A stretch of 46,569 nt of DNA. Source: Bacteroidaceae bacterium (lineage in GTDB: Bacteria; Bacteroidota; Bacteroidia; Bacteroidales; Bacteroidaceae). Shown in pieces: positions 24,601 through 33,700 of this stretch. The number at the start of each line of letters is the position of its first letter. Positions within the stretch are counted from its first letter, which is position 1. A program made the translations under genes and the position numbers. Below the pieces are notes generated by a model that ran no database searches, was not told where the DNA came from, and saw only the letters and a list, made by a program, of their open reading frames with translations. The stretch covers positions 1 through 46,569 of the forward strand of contig JAGBYI010000146.1 of assembly GCA_017628845.1 (NCBI GenBank). The letters run 5' to 3'.

Positions 24601-25684
24601 GAAGTTCGCTACGATGGGTATAATCCATCTTCAACTTTATAACGCGAGTGGGACGGAAGTTCTTACGAGCGTGATAAAGTTCACCACTCCAGTAACCACT
24701 TGTCATTGCACCTGTTGTGGGGTCACTCACAGGACCAGCATACTTGTAGGGACAGTAGATGAAACCGTCGTTACACCAGTTACCCCAACTGTTTACTATA
24801 ATCCAGGCGCCCTTCTCGTCTTCAGCGAACTTTCCATCTTTGTTAAGGTCAAACTCTATGCGGTCGTCCCAACCAACCATTGTCACGGCATGGTCCACCT
24901 GAGTACCCCAACGGTGTACAAAGTATTTACCGGTAACTCCAGCAGCATCGTTGGCTGGTGTGGAAGGAATGTTAGACCACTGACCACCAGAAGCCACACC
25001 AAGACCGATGAGGCCACCAGCCTTGAAGTCGGTATCACCGGCATGGTTATACAACCACGCCTTGGCGGCGAGACGGCCTTCCTCGGTATCTACGGTCAAA
25101 GGATTTGAGGTAGGACGAAGCATACGGTTGCCTATGGCATTCATCCACTTGTCGTAACCGGTCATCCAACCGAAGTTGTTATATGTCTCCTCCTGATAGC
25201 CAAAGAGAGAACTGTATGTGCGGCCGCCATATACTGCAGCATTAGGCACACCTACGTATTCCACGAAGGCATCCTTGCCAGAGTTACCGTTGGTAAGCAG
25301 CCATACGAAGTGCGAGGGATACTGGTTCTCGGGCAAACTGGCATCGCGGTCGCGCAAGGCATTGATCTCGTGAGTAAACATATAACTGATACGGCTGGCA
25401 CTGCCACAAGAACCGCCATCCTGGTTGAACACGGGAGGGAAGTACTTGGTGTCGGCATTGTTCCAATACTCGGGCAACTCGCTGGCTGCCTTTGCCATGG
25501 CAGCATTTCTGCTCTGCGATTCGCCCTCTACGGGAACGAATTTCATCAGGCGAGGTTCGGCAGGATATGCCTTCTGTGGATCGACGTAATCGGGATACTT
25601 CTCGCGATTAACAGGAACGTCCTGTGCATACAGGCTTGCAGCCACCGAGCAGCAGGCCAACATACATAGTGTAAATTTCCTCAT
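21698..25684 (-). CDS. Secreted papain-like (C1) cysteine peptidase with LamG and PKD domains
   Basis: Large exported peptidase (1328 residues). A signal peptide (MRKFTLCMLACCSVAASLYA) is followed by a short pro-segment and a papain-fold catalytic domain (about 75-335): oxyanion Gln88 and Cys93 in NQDGGSCGSAS, His265 in DHAVTMVGWDD, Asn298 in IIVNSWGNW. Then come a beta region, an Fn3-like segment (about 500-570), a LamG/concanavalin domain (about 580-745), an Ig/PKD-like stretch including two PKD domains (about 800-1045) and a second LamG domain (about 1056-1225). The C-terminus (GVYTLSGQYVG...IYIVDGKKVVVK) matches tails seen on many exported Prevotella proteins; a sorting or anchoring role, for example type IX-like, is inferred. 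Single gene with its own promoter. Likely cleaves host or dietary protein or glycoprotein. Confidence 0.92.
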   Translation of the reverse strand: MRKFTLCMLACCSVAASLYAQDVPVNREKYPDYVDPQKAYPAEPRLMKFVPVEGESQSRNAAMAKAASELPEYWNNADTKYFPPVFNQDGGSCGSASRISYMFTHEINALRDRDASLPENQYPSHFVWLLTNGNSGKDAFVEYVGVPNAAVYGGRTYSSLFGYQEETYNNFGWMTGYDKWMNAIGNRMLRPTSNPLTVDTEEGRLAAKAWLYNHAGDTDFKAGGLIGLGVASGGQWSNIPSTPANDAAGVTGKYFVHRWGTQVDHAVTMVGWDDRIEFDLNKDGKFAEDEKGAWIIVNSWGNWCNDGFIYCPYKYAGPVSDPTTGAMTSGYWSGELYHARKNFRPTRVIKLKMDYTHRSELLLQVGISSDINATEPEAVMDMHHFRYAGDGANGNTDPAPAIPMLGKWATGWNYDPMEFCYDLTDLSANFDTNRPLKYFFIINRKKTTNSGQGNVYEASILDLEKDLDGIDTPFDLGGEKFNITKEGNRLIISAVVYGKGYEPITNLTLNNDVLTWDAPIKSSYTLESYNIYQDGVKIGNTTDKTYSVNGGMEYAVTALYTDGTESDKTTCTIAVQKNTVASSFEYAGFTIPNVFTNHYKECTIEFFIKPTRLVDWNCEAGPGWGTYMQHFNSNGTFTCGWDTYNRIGQSNTQFKLNEWTHVAIVVNGNRMILYKNGTAAGSVTSSSYSGLGGFGDMVFASNGNNKAQNAQYDEIRIWDHARTQKQILGVNYGTAIRNQEFYGDVLPQGLLAYYKGDTFMGEDGKYYMRDYAGGNHAPIQANGDPQVSSSLEFKYCIMPGSIKINAPKNISAGTPVTLTATRSESINKVWWTIPACGINEMNVEAPTVVFKEPGKYMCAVGGTNYAGSNFTDTIEVEVAEASVIDPSFTMSAETIPCSEHLSLIANNYASACSYEWILPGAEVETVYGAKAGATYIKDGDYTVTLKITMADGHIAESSQIVHVTAVAPLADFTIRDAVVLKETPVQLSSTSRYGATDYEWTLEGEAQKTIITQGNKEQMWVPKYPGKYNISLKASNHMGSSSASKERALIVTNDDSENGLSFSQAASKVTLTNAVPTLNGFTIEFWANPSHFGTNCWGFGDSEETLLLKVGNYGEMSVYVNGSVTTSENGFFIPNEWNHYAIIRTNTGTIGFLRNGKLLKSYKTGNSSEITGIKKFTIGGANAPIYGRIDEFRFWGKYISTKTIQDLCNQHMESPEAYVESDNLLAYYDFNQSSGNVIDRSGNGNDGVRSGFGPDGDAWGLSKGVFSLYFGNVLEDETITAVEDVWQDESVTAGRAGVYTLSGQYVGKTIEGLPAGIYIVDGKKVVVK

Positions 25685-25747
25685 AATTTAGGTTTTTAGA
25701 TTAGATTTGATTAGTGTTTCTTACTTGATATACGCAGTTACGCTATG

Positions 25748-25755
25748 CAAATGTA
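25748..25755 (-). promoter_or_regulatory. -7 box of the peptidase promoter
   Basis: Minus-strand TACATTTG followed by CA, about 64 nt before the peptidase start. The 25685-25870 gap is A/T-rich and holds this promoter plus the divergent queA promoter. Confidence 0.65.
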
Positions 25756-25870
25756 TGGATTTTATAGTAACTACAAAAGCAAAAAACAAACTTTAACTTC
25801 CTTATATATATATTATGTATAAATTGTTGTATTTTTCCTTGCCTTAGGCAGATTAGTCGTCAAAAAAGCG

Positions 25871-25878
25871 TACCTTTG
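25871..25878 (+). promoter_or_regulatory. -7 box of the queA-Nudix promoter
   Basis: TACCTTTG, preceded by AAAAAAGCG exactly as at the xseA promoter (36765-36772). The start codon is only 14 nt further, so the mRNA is nearly leaderless. Confidence 0.75.
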
Positions 25879-25892
25879 CACGCAAATTCAGT

Positions 25893-27695
25893 ATGATGGA
25901 GCCTAAGCACATACAAATCAAGGACTATAATTACCCTCTGCCGGAGGAGCGTATAGCGAAATTCCCCCTTGCCCAGCGCGATAAGAGCAAGCTGCTGGTG
26001 TACCGTCACGGAGACATCAGCCAGGATACTTTCTGCCATCTGCCCGAGTATCTGCCCAAGGGTGCGCTGATGATTTTCAACAACACCCGTGTGGTGAGGG
26101 CAAGGCTTCATTTCAGGAAGTCCACCGCTCCGTATTCCGATGGGCAACGCAACACGATGCAAGAGCCTTCGCAACACGACGCGATGGGCATCGCCTCGGG
26201 AGGCACTTCCACCAAGTCCCAGGGGGCACTCATAGAGATTTTCATCCTGGAGCCTGCCCTGCCTGTTGAGTATCAGGAAAACTTCCTCAGCCGAGGCCGA
26301 TGCTCGTGGTACTGTCTGGTGGGCAACCTGAAGAAGTGGAAGACAGGCTCCTTGCATCAGCAGATACAGATTGGCGAGGAAACCGTTACCCTCTCTGCCA
26401 CACGTGGCGAGACACACGGCACCAGTCATCAGATAGACTTCACCTGGGACACTGACCATACTTGGGCAGAAATCCTCGAGGCCACGGGCGAACTGCCCAT
26501 TCCTCCCTACCTGAACAGAAAGACAGAGCAGAGCGACCTCACCACCTACCAGACCGTCTACTCCAAGGTAAAGGGCAGTGTAGCTGCCCCCACGGCAGGT
26601 CTGCACTTCACCCCCGAGGTGCTGGCAGAACTGGACAGCCATGGAATTGAGCGCGAGGAGGTTACCCTGCATGTTGGTGCCGGCACCTTCAAGCCTGTGA
26701 AGAGCGAAGAGATCGGCGACCACGACATGCACACCGAGCACATTGCCGTGAACCGCACAACCATAGAAAGGCTCATAGCACACGGAGGTTCTGCCATTGC
26801 CGTCGGTACCACCAGCGTGCGCACCTTGGAGAGCCTATACTACATGGGACTTCTGGCCATGCAGGGCAAGGAAGACCTCCATGTGGAGCAATGGATGCCA
26901 TACGCCGAACACGCCGAGGCTCTGCCCGACACCTGCCAGGCTCTGCAAGCCCTGCTGAAATACATGGACGAGAGAGCGCTGGATATCCTGCACTCCTCCA
27001 CACAGATAATCATTGCACCGGGTTACAAGTTCCACATCGTCAAGATGATGGTAACCAACTTCCACCAGCCGCAAAGCACGCTCCTGCTCCTCGTTAGTGC
27101 CTTCGTGCAGGGCAACTGGCGAAGCATCTACGACTACGCCCTGGAGAACGACTTCCGTTTCCTCTCCTATGGCGATAGCAGTTTGCTCATACCCGAAACT
27201 ACTCAGGAACTCCTCCCCCTTGTTGACCCTGCCGGCAATGTCATCGGCAAGGCCACACGCACCGAATGCCATAACGGCTCCATGCTCCTGCATCCCGTGG
27301 TGCACCTGCATGTGTTCAACAGCAAGGGCGAACTATACCTGCAGAAGCGTCCCATGTGGAAGGACATACAACCCGGCAAGTGGGACACTGCCGTGGGCGG
27401 CCATGTGGACTTCGGCGAGGACATCCCCACCGCCCTTCTGCGCGAGACTCGCGAAGAACTGGGCATCAATGCCGAGGGTTGCGACCTGATGCAGATGTAT
27501 GAGTTCCATTCCGACCGCGAGCACGAACTCATCTATGCCTACAAAATTGTCTACGACAAGGACATCACTCCCAGCGAGGAGACCGACGGCGGGCGTTTCT
27601 GGTCGTTGCAGGAGATTCAAGACGCCATTGGCCAGGGCATACTGACCCCCAACTTCGAAATGGAGTTCTCTAAACTCTTTGGAAGAGAGAAATAA
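25893..27695 (+). CDS. queA: QueA-like tRNA ribosyltransferase-isomerase fused to a Nudix hydrolase
   Basis: The N-terminal part (about 1-435) is S-adenosylmethionine:tRNA ribosyltransferase-isomerase, which makes epoxyqueuosine in tRNA anticodons. QueA features: LPEERIAKFPLAQRDKSKLL, MIFNNTRVVRARL, ILEATGELPIPPYL, APTAGLHFTPEVL, HVGAGTFKPV, VGTTSVRTLES and TNFHQPQSTLLLLVSAF. The C-terminal part (about 442-600) is a Nudix domain, with Nudix box G503-x5-E509-x7-R517-E518-x2-E521-E522-x-G524, resembling the IPP-isomerase/YfcD branch. Residues about 79-110 are an insertion relative to QueA, with repeat-derived sequence (see 26178). The ATG at 25893 is used; a second lies one codon on. 600 residues against about 350-400 for QueA alone. 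No stop or frameshift between the parts. Confidence 0.88.
   Translation: MMEPKHIQIKDYNYPLPEERIAKFPLAQRDKSKLLVYRHGDISQDTFCHLPEYLPKGALMIFNNTRVVRARLHFRKSTAPYSDGQRNTMQEPSQHDAMGIASGGTSTKSQGALIEIFILEPALPVEYQENFLSRGRCSWYCLVGNLKKWKTGSLHQQIQIGEETVTLSATRGETHGTSHQIDFTWDTDHTWAEILEATGELPIPPYLNRKTEQSDLTTYQTVYSKVKGSVAAPTAGLHFTPEVLAELDSHGIEREEVTLHVGAGTFKPVKSEEIGDHDMHTEHIAVNRTTIERLIAHGGSAIAVGTTSVRTLESLYYMGLLAMQGKEDLHVEQWMPYAEHAEALPDTCQALQALLKYMDERALDILHSSTQIIIAPGYKFHIVKMMVTNFHQPQSTLLLLVSAFVQGNWRSIYDYALENDFRFLSYGDSSLLIPETTQELLPLVDPAGNVIGKATRTECHNGSMLLHPVVHLHVFNSKGELYLQKRPMWKDIQPGKWDTAVGGHVDFGEDIPTALLRETREELGINAEGCDLMQMYEFHSDREHELIYAYKIVYDKDITPSEETDGGRFWSLQEIQDAIGQGILTPNFEMEFSKLFGREK
26178..26207 (+). repeat. 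F-element fragment inside the queA coding sequence
   Basis: GCGAT (26181-26185) and ATCGC (26190-26194) around a GGGC loop, then CTCGGGAGGCAC. It matches 42693-42717 almost base for base (GATGGGCATCGCCTCG shared) and the first half of the F elements. It is read in frame as DAMGIASGG, within an insertion of about 96 nt (26127-26222). Confidence 0.7.
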
Positions 27696-27703
27696 CCATG
27701 AAG

Positions 27704-27730
27704 CCTTAGGACCCCTTAGGCTATCATAGG
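27704..27730 (+). repeat. Three 10-bp TAGG-phased units
   Basis: CTTAGG, CTTAGG and CATAGG recur exactly every 10 bp, just after the queA stop codon, as in the 7801-7860 array. A 33-nt A-rich leader to the next start follows. Confidence 0.55.
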
Positions 27731-27762
27731 AAAACATAAAATCTAAAACATCAAGCAAAGCA

Positions 27763-29040
27763 ATGAAAAAGAACCTCGAAACTATCTGCATCCATGGCGG
27801 ATGGAAAGCCAGCAAGGGCGAACCTCAGCAGTTGCCCATATACCAGAGCACTACCTTCCGTTATGAGACAAGCGACCAGATGGCCAAGCTCTTCGACCTG
27901 GAGGACACTGGCTATTTCTATACACGACTGGCAAACCCCACCAACGATGCCGTGGCAAAGAAGATTGCCGCTTTGGAAGGCGGCGTGGGCGCAGTGCTCA
28001 CCTCATCCGGTCAAGCTGCCAACTTCTATGCCATCTTCAATATCTGCCAGGCTGGCGACCACTTCATCACCTCCAACAACATCTACGGCGGCACATTCAA
28101 CCTCTTCGGCGTAACGCTGAAGAAACTGGGCATAGAGTGCACCTTCGTCGACCAGGACTGGGACGACGAGCGCATCGAAGCCGAGTTCCGTCCCAACACA
28201 AAGTGCTTCTTCGGAGAGACCATCAGCAACCCTGGTTGCCGCATCTTCGACATAGAGCGCTTTGCACGCATAGCACACAAGCATGGTGTGCCCCTCATAG
28301 TGGACAACACCTTTGCCACTCCCATCAACTGCCGTCCCTTCGAGTGGGGTGCCGACATAGTCACCCATTCCACCACAAAGTACATGGACGGACATGCCAG
28401 CCAGGTGGGCGGTTGCGTTGTGGATAGCGGCAACTTCGACTGGGAGGCCCAGCACGACAAGTTTACATGTCTGACCGAACCCGACGACAGTTATCACGGA
28501 CTTACCTACACCACCTCGTTTGGCAACATGGCATACACCACAAAGATGGTGGTACAGCTCATGCGCGACCTGGGCAGCATCCCTGCTCCCCAGAACTCCT
28601 TCCTGCTGAACATCGGCCTGGAGACTCTGGCACTGCGCATGCGCCAGCACTGCGCCAATGCCCTGAAGGTGGCAGAGTGGCTGGAGAAGAACGAGAAGGT
28701 GGGTTGGGTAAGCTATGCCAGCCTTCCCAGCAACCAGGACTATGCCCTGGCACAGAAATATCTGCCCACTGGCACCTGTGGCGTCATTGCCTTCGGTCTG
28801 AAGGGTAGCCGTGAAGAGGCCATCCGCTTCATGGACAACCTGGACTTCATTTCCATCGTTACCCACGTGGCTGATGCCCGCACCTGTGTGCTGCATCCCG
28901 CCAGCCACACACACCGTCAGTTGACTGAAGAACAGCTGCGCGAGGCCGGAATCTCTCCCGACCTTGTCCGTCTCTCCGTTGGCATTGAGAACGTGGACGA
29001 TATCATCGCCGACCTCCAGCAGGCCATGGACAAGATGTAA
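27763..29040 (+). CDS. metY: O-acetylhomoserine sulfhydrylase (Cys/Met metabolism PLP enzyme)
   Basis: PLP enzyme using sulfide (or methanethiol) and O-acetylhomoserine to make homocysteine or methionine. 425 residues. Features: ETICIHGGWK start, PIYQSTTFRYET, YTRLANPTNDAVAKKIAALEGG, SSGQAANFYAIF, NIYGGTFNLF, ETISNPGCRIFDI, PLIVDNTFATP, and the PLP Schiff-base lysine K206 in HSTTKYMDGH. The C-terminus has SIGLEHVDDI-type LSVGIENVDDIIADL. Length and the long C-terminal domain fit MetY rather than MetB/MetC, though cystathionine gamma-synthase activity cannot be excluded. It starts 67 nt after queA-Nudix, possibly in the same transcript. A terminator follows. Confidence 0.9.
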   Translation: MKKNLETICIHGGWKASKGEPQQLPIYQSTTFRYETSDQMAKLFDLEDTGYFYTRLANPTNDAVAKKIAALEGGVGAVLTSSGQAANFYAIFNICQAGDHFITSNNIYGGTFNLFGVTLKKLGIECTFVDQDWDDERIEAEFRPNTKCFFGETISNPGCRIFDIERFARIAHKHGVPLIVDNTFATPINCRPFEWGADIVTHSTTKYMDGHASQVGGCVVDSGNFDWEAQHDKFTCLTEPDDSYHGLTYTTSFGNMAYTTKMVVQLMRDLGSIPAPQNSFLLNIGLETLALRMRQHCANALKVAEWLEKNEKVGWVSYASLPSNQDYALAQKYLPTGTCGVIAFGLKGSREEAIRFMDNLDFISIVTHVADARTCVLHPASHTHRQLTEEQLREAGISPDLVRLSVGIENVDDIIADLQQAMDKM

Positions 29041-29052
29041 AAGAAGACTATC

Positions 29053-29090
29053 AGGCGGGTGCCCGACAGACGGAGCACTCGCCTTCCTTT
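29053..29090 (+). terminator. Terminator after metY
   Basis: 10-bp stem (29053-29062 with 29075-29084, one wobble pair), 12-nt loop, then TCCTTTT. It starts 13 nt after the stop codon. Confidence 0.75.
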
Positions 29091-29126
29091 TGGGATATAC
29101 ATAAACCCTAAATAATATAATAACGT

Positions 29127-30635
29127 ATGTTTAACAATTTCCATGGATTCCATCTCGTTGAGGAACTCCACAAAAGCAATCTGGAGAGAGCTGCCAAGCG
29201 ACTGAACAGCAAGTTCTTCAAGCTCCTGCTGGCCATTGCTGCCACTCTCACCATTTGGCTGCTGCCTGCCGATTCCTTCGGCATTGCCAATCTCACCGTT
29301 GTAGAGCAGCGTATCATCGGTGTATTCGTGTTTGCCACCTTGATGTGGATTATGGAGGCCATCCCAGCATGGACCACCTCGCTTATTGCCGTGGTTATGC
29401 TTCTGTTCATGGTTTCCACCAGCGCGCTGAAGCCCTTTGTTGATGGCTATGATGCCGAGCAGCTGGGCGTTATCCTCAAGTACGAGGACATTCTGCACTG
29501 CTTTGCCGACCCCATCATCATGCTCTTCATCGGTGGCTTCATCCTGGCCATTGCTGCTACAAAGTATGGTCTGGACGCTACCATCGCACGCGTACTACTG
29601 AAGCCCTTCGGCACTCAGTCACGCTTCGTTATGCTAGGTTTCATCATGGTAACAGGCCTGTTCTCCATGTTTGTCAGCAACACCGCCACAGCTGCCATGA
29701 TGCTGGCTTTCCTTGCTCCCGTATTGAAGGCTCTGCCTGCCGACGGCAAGGGTAAGATTGGTTTGGCTCTGTCCATCCCCGTAGCAGCCAACATCGGCGG
29801 TATGGCCACTCCCATCGGCACACCTCCTAACGGTATCGTGCTGAAGTATCTGAACGATCCTGCCGGCATGAACTTGAACATCGGTTTCGGCGACTGGACA
29901 GCCTTCATGTTCCCCCTCACCGTACTGCTTCTGTTCCTCTCATGGATTATCCTGCTGAAGATGTTCCCCTTCAAGCAGAAGACCATCAATCTGGAGATTC
30001 CCGACAATTCACAGAAGAGCTGGCGCACCACACTGGTGTATATCACCTTCTTTGCCACCATACTCATGTGGATGTTTGACAAGTATCTGGGTGTTAAGAC
30101 CAATGCCGTGGCCATGTTCCCCGTAGCCGTATTCTGCGCTACCGGTATCATTGACCGTCGCGACCTGGAGCAGATCAACTGGAGCGTGCTCTGGATGGTT
30201 GCAGGTGGTTTCGCCCTCGGTGTGGCACTGAACAAGTCTGGTCTGGCCTCTCACATGATTGATGCTATTCCCTTCAACACATGGTCACCCCTGTTGGTCA
30301 TCATCGGCTCCGGTCTGGTATGCTATGCTATGAGCAACTTCATTTCTCACACCGCCACCGCAGCCCTCTTGGTGCCCATCCTGGCCGTTGTTGGCATGAG
30401 CATGACCAGCGAACTGGCTGGTGTAGGTGGTGTCAGCACCCTGCTCATCGGTGTAGCGCTCTGCTCTTCCGTGGCTATGGTACTGCCCATCAGTACTCCT
30501 CCCAATGCCCTGGCTCATGCCACTGGTCTCATCGAGCAGAAGAGCATGATGAAGGTTGGCCTCATCTTGGGCTTCATCAGCATGGCCATCGGTTATGTTC
30601 TGCTCATCTTCCTGGGCAGCAACGGCATGATCTAA
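29127..30635 (+). CDS. DASS-family (SLC13) Na+/anion symporter
   Basis: Membrane symporter of the divalent anion:Na+ family, importing dicarboxylates (succinate, malate), phosphate or sulfate. About 11-12 hydrophobic segments over 502 residues, with the two family signatures repeated: SNTATAAMML with IGTPPN in the first half and SHTATAALLVP with ISTPPN in the second. These SNT/SHT motifs bind Na+ and carboxylate. The N-terminal 35 residues are charged and cytoplasmic. The start at 29127 follows an A/T-rich leader. Dicarboxylate transport would fit the succinate-propionate metabolism encoded at 14.6-18.6 kb, but the substrate is inferred. Confidence 0.92.
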   Translation: MFNNFHGFHLVEELHKSNLERAAKRLNSKFFKLLLAIAATLTIWLLPADSFGIANLTVVEQRIIGVFVFATLMWIMEAIPAWTTSLIAVVMLLFMVSTSALKPFVDGYDAEQLGVILKYEDILHCFADPIIMLFIGGFILAIAATKYGLDATIARVLLKPFGTQSRFVMLGFIMVTGLFSMFVSNTATAAMMLAFLAPVLKALPADGKGKIGLALSIPVAANIGGMATPIGTPPNGIVLKYLNDPAGMNLNIGFGDWTAFMFPLTVLLLFLSWIILLKMFPFKQKTINLEIPDNSQKSWRTTLVYITFFATILMWMFDKYLGVKTNAVAMFPVAVFCATGIIDRRDLEQINWSVLWMVAGGFALGVALNKSGLASHMIDAIPFNTWSPLLVIIGSGLVCYAMSNFISHTATAALLVPILAVVGMSMTSELAGVGGVSTLLIGVALCSSVAMVLPISTPPNALAHATGLIEQKSMMKVGLILGFISMAIGYVLLIFLGSNGMI

Positions 30636-30661
30636 TATAGGAAAGACCTTAGTTATATAGA

Positions 30662-30691
30662 GGAGGCTGTATCAGTTGCGATACAGCCTCC
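30662..30691. terminator. Terminator between the DASS gene and the efflux operon
   Basis: Perfect 12-bp stem (30662-30673 with 30680-30691), 6-nt loop, with only a weak T-run. It lies between convergent genes; the downstream 77 nt holds nothing recognisable. Confidence 0.75.
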
Positions 30692-30768
30692 CCTTGTCTT
30701 TAGCCCAAATCGTTCAATAGGCAGTTACACGCTAATGACCGATTTGGGATTATGAAACGTATTTTCGC

Positions 30769-33700
30769 TTACCTTGTCTTCCTCAGGTAGTCGGCGCGTT
30801 TGGTCATGTAGGTGGCTTGGGCCGAGGCGAGGCGGGACATGCTTTCGCGCAGGAGGGTCTGGCTCTCGAGCAGGGTGGAGAGGATTTCCGTGCCGGAGCG
30901 GTACTTGTCCATGGACATGCGCATGTTTTCGGTGGCTTCTGCCACACTGGTGCGGGCGATGTCTATCTGCTTGTAGGCCTCCATGAGCGAGGACCAGGAG
31001 GACTCTATGTCGATGATGAGCTGCTCGCGGGCATCCTGCAACTGGTTCTGCGACTGCTGCAGGGCAAGTTTCTCGCGACGTATGGCATGCGAGCCTCCCC
31101 ACCACGAGGTGATGGGCACGCTGACGGTACCGAATACCATGCCGTTGGTGGTGTTGGTCTCCATCATGGACTTTGCCCCTTCTGAGAGTCCGCCCAGGCC
31201 CACGTTGCTGACGCTGAGCCCCACGGCCACGGTGGGCAGATGCTTGCCACGCTCCATGCGCACCTTCAGCTTGCCGGCTTCCACGCCCTTCTGTGCCAAG
31301 GCCAGTTCCTGGCGGGTGGCCACGGCCTCGTCGGGTGAGATGTAGTAGTTCAGAGGACTTTCAATGTCGGTAAGCGCCATGTCCTGCACATCTATCTTCT
31401 CGCCAGCCATGCCCGTCTGCTGTGCCAGCAGGAGGCACATGACGTGGTGCGCGTTGCCGACGGTGAGGCTGTCGGAGGAGAGGCGCTGGAGTTCCAGGCG
31501 CACACGGAGCAGGTCGTTGCGAGTGGTCACCCCTGCATCCACATAGGACTGCACCTCGCGATAGATGGCATACAGCTGCTCCTGAGCCGAGCGTATGGTG
31601 GCAAGGTTGAGTTTCAGTTTCACTATCTGGTAGTAGTTCTCGGTCACTTTCTGCAGGAGGTCCTTTGTCTGTAGCTCTGCCTGTAGTTCCGCCACCTGCT
31701 TGCCAATGTCGGCCAGGCGGTTGCCGTTGACTATCTGTCCGCCCACGAAGAGAGGCTGCGTCAGTGTGGCCATGGCGGCATAGCCCTTGTCCAGTTCGCG
31801 GATGGAGTAGGGCTGACCTGCCAAGGCGGCAAAGGCGGGGTTAATCTGCCCCAAGGCAGCCAGTTCCTGAGGGTAGTAGCCATCCTGCTTTACCATCTTG
31901 TCGAAGGCATGGAAAGCCAGCAGGTTGGCAGAGATTTCGGGGAAGTACTTGGTGAAGGCCTCCCGTTTCTGCTCGCCAGCCATCTGTATCTGCAGGGTGG
32001 CATTCAGCAGGGTGCGGTTCTGTGTGGCAGCACTTTGCAGGCACTCCTGAAGGGAGACGGTGCGAGGCTGAGCTTGCATGGCAAGGCAGCAGAAGAAGAA
32101 AAGACCCACCCCCAAACTCAGTCCTCGCGTCGCAATGGAGATTGCTCCCCTCACAAGGTACAGAAGCACATTTGGTGCTTCTTCTGAAGACCTCGCTCGC
32201 CCTATATGGAGGGGAGTAGGATGTACTACTGATGGTGCACCGAGTCGGTTGTTACCACTCCCCTCCCTTGTGGAGGGGCTGGGGGTGGGTCCGCTGGGTC
32301 CTTTTTCGTACAGCTTCCAGTACACCACTGGCAGAACTGTGGTGACAAGCAGTAGCATACCTATACCACCGGCAAAGATGGTTATGCCCACGGGCATCCA
32401 GAAACTGCTACCAGCCAGAATCATGGGCACTACGCCCACGGCCGTGGTGGCGGTGGTGAGGAAGATGGGCACCATGCGTCGCTTGCCGGCATCCAGAGCA
32501 GCCTCCCTGGCCGACATGCCCTCGGCCATCTTCTCGTTGGCATGCTCGAAGATGAGTATCTCGTTGCGCATAATCATGCCCATGAGGGTGATGAAGCCAA
32601 ACATGCCCGTGAGGCCAAGCACCTTGTTGGCAATGAGCAGGCCTATGATGGCACCCGGCATGCCCAGGCTGATGGCCACGATGCACACGATGGCTATGGA
32701 GAACTTGCGGAAGTTGAACAGCAGGAAGAAGAAGATGAGCACCATGGCCATGGTTATGCTAACCATGACGTCGGGTGTGGTCTCGCCGTTCTTCTCCGTC
32801 TCTCCTCCCACCTCGGCACGCACACCCTGAGGCAGGTTCATGTGGTCGATGTAGTCGATGAGGTGGTTCTGTATGTCCAGGGCGAAGGTGCCACGCTTGC
32901 CCTCGGCGGTGACCGAGATGCAGCGCTCGCCATTGCGGTGCACTATCTTTGTCTGGCTCCACACGGGCTTCACCTCAGCCACCTGGCGCAGTGCCACGGA
33001 CGAGGCGGTGGGGGTGGTCAGGTAGGTGTTCTCCACATCGCTCAGCTGCATGGCATCCTGCTGGCGGTCCTTCATGACGATGGGCACCTCGTAGGTACGG
33101 CTCTTGCCATCCACATTGCCAGCCTCCCAGATGCTGCCCACCTGCACCTTGCCCGTCTGGAGCATGAGCTGCAGTTCGGCAGAAGTGCGTGTGATGCCCA
33201 TCTGCGCCGACGCCACGGGGTCGAGGCTAACCTGCACCATGGGCGAAGGCATGTCGAAATCCGTGTGCACCCACTCCAGTTCGGGAATCCTGCGCATCTC
33301 CTCCATGAGCATCTGTGCCGCCTTCTGTATGGAATCCGTGTTGTTGCCATAGAAGCGGTATTCATAGGTGGGTACGGGCAGATAGTCCATCTGCTTCCAG
33401 CGCACATAGGCATTGGGCCAGTGGTTGGAGTATTTCGGTGCCAGCTGGTCGAGAAGTTCCAGCGAAGCCTCGTTGCTCTCGGTGTTTACTATAAGCTGGG
33501 CAAAGTTCTTGCCGGCAATCACAGGAGCATAGCTGGTGTGGAAGCGAGGCGAGGAGCAACCCACGAAACTCGTCACACCCGTCACCTTGTCGTTGGACTT
33601 CAGTATGGCGCTAAGTTCGTCGGCAATGAGCCTTGTCTCCTCCAGGCCGCTACCCTCGGGCAGGTACACCTCCACGGCAAACTGGTTGCGGTCGGCAAAG

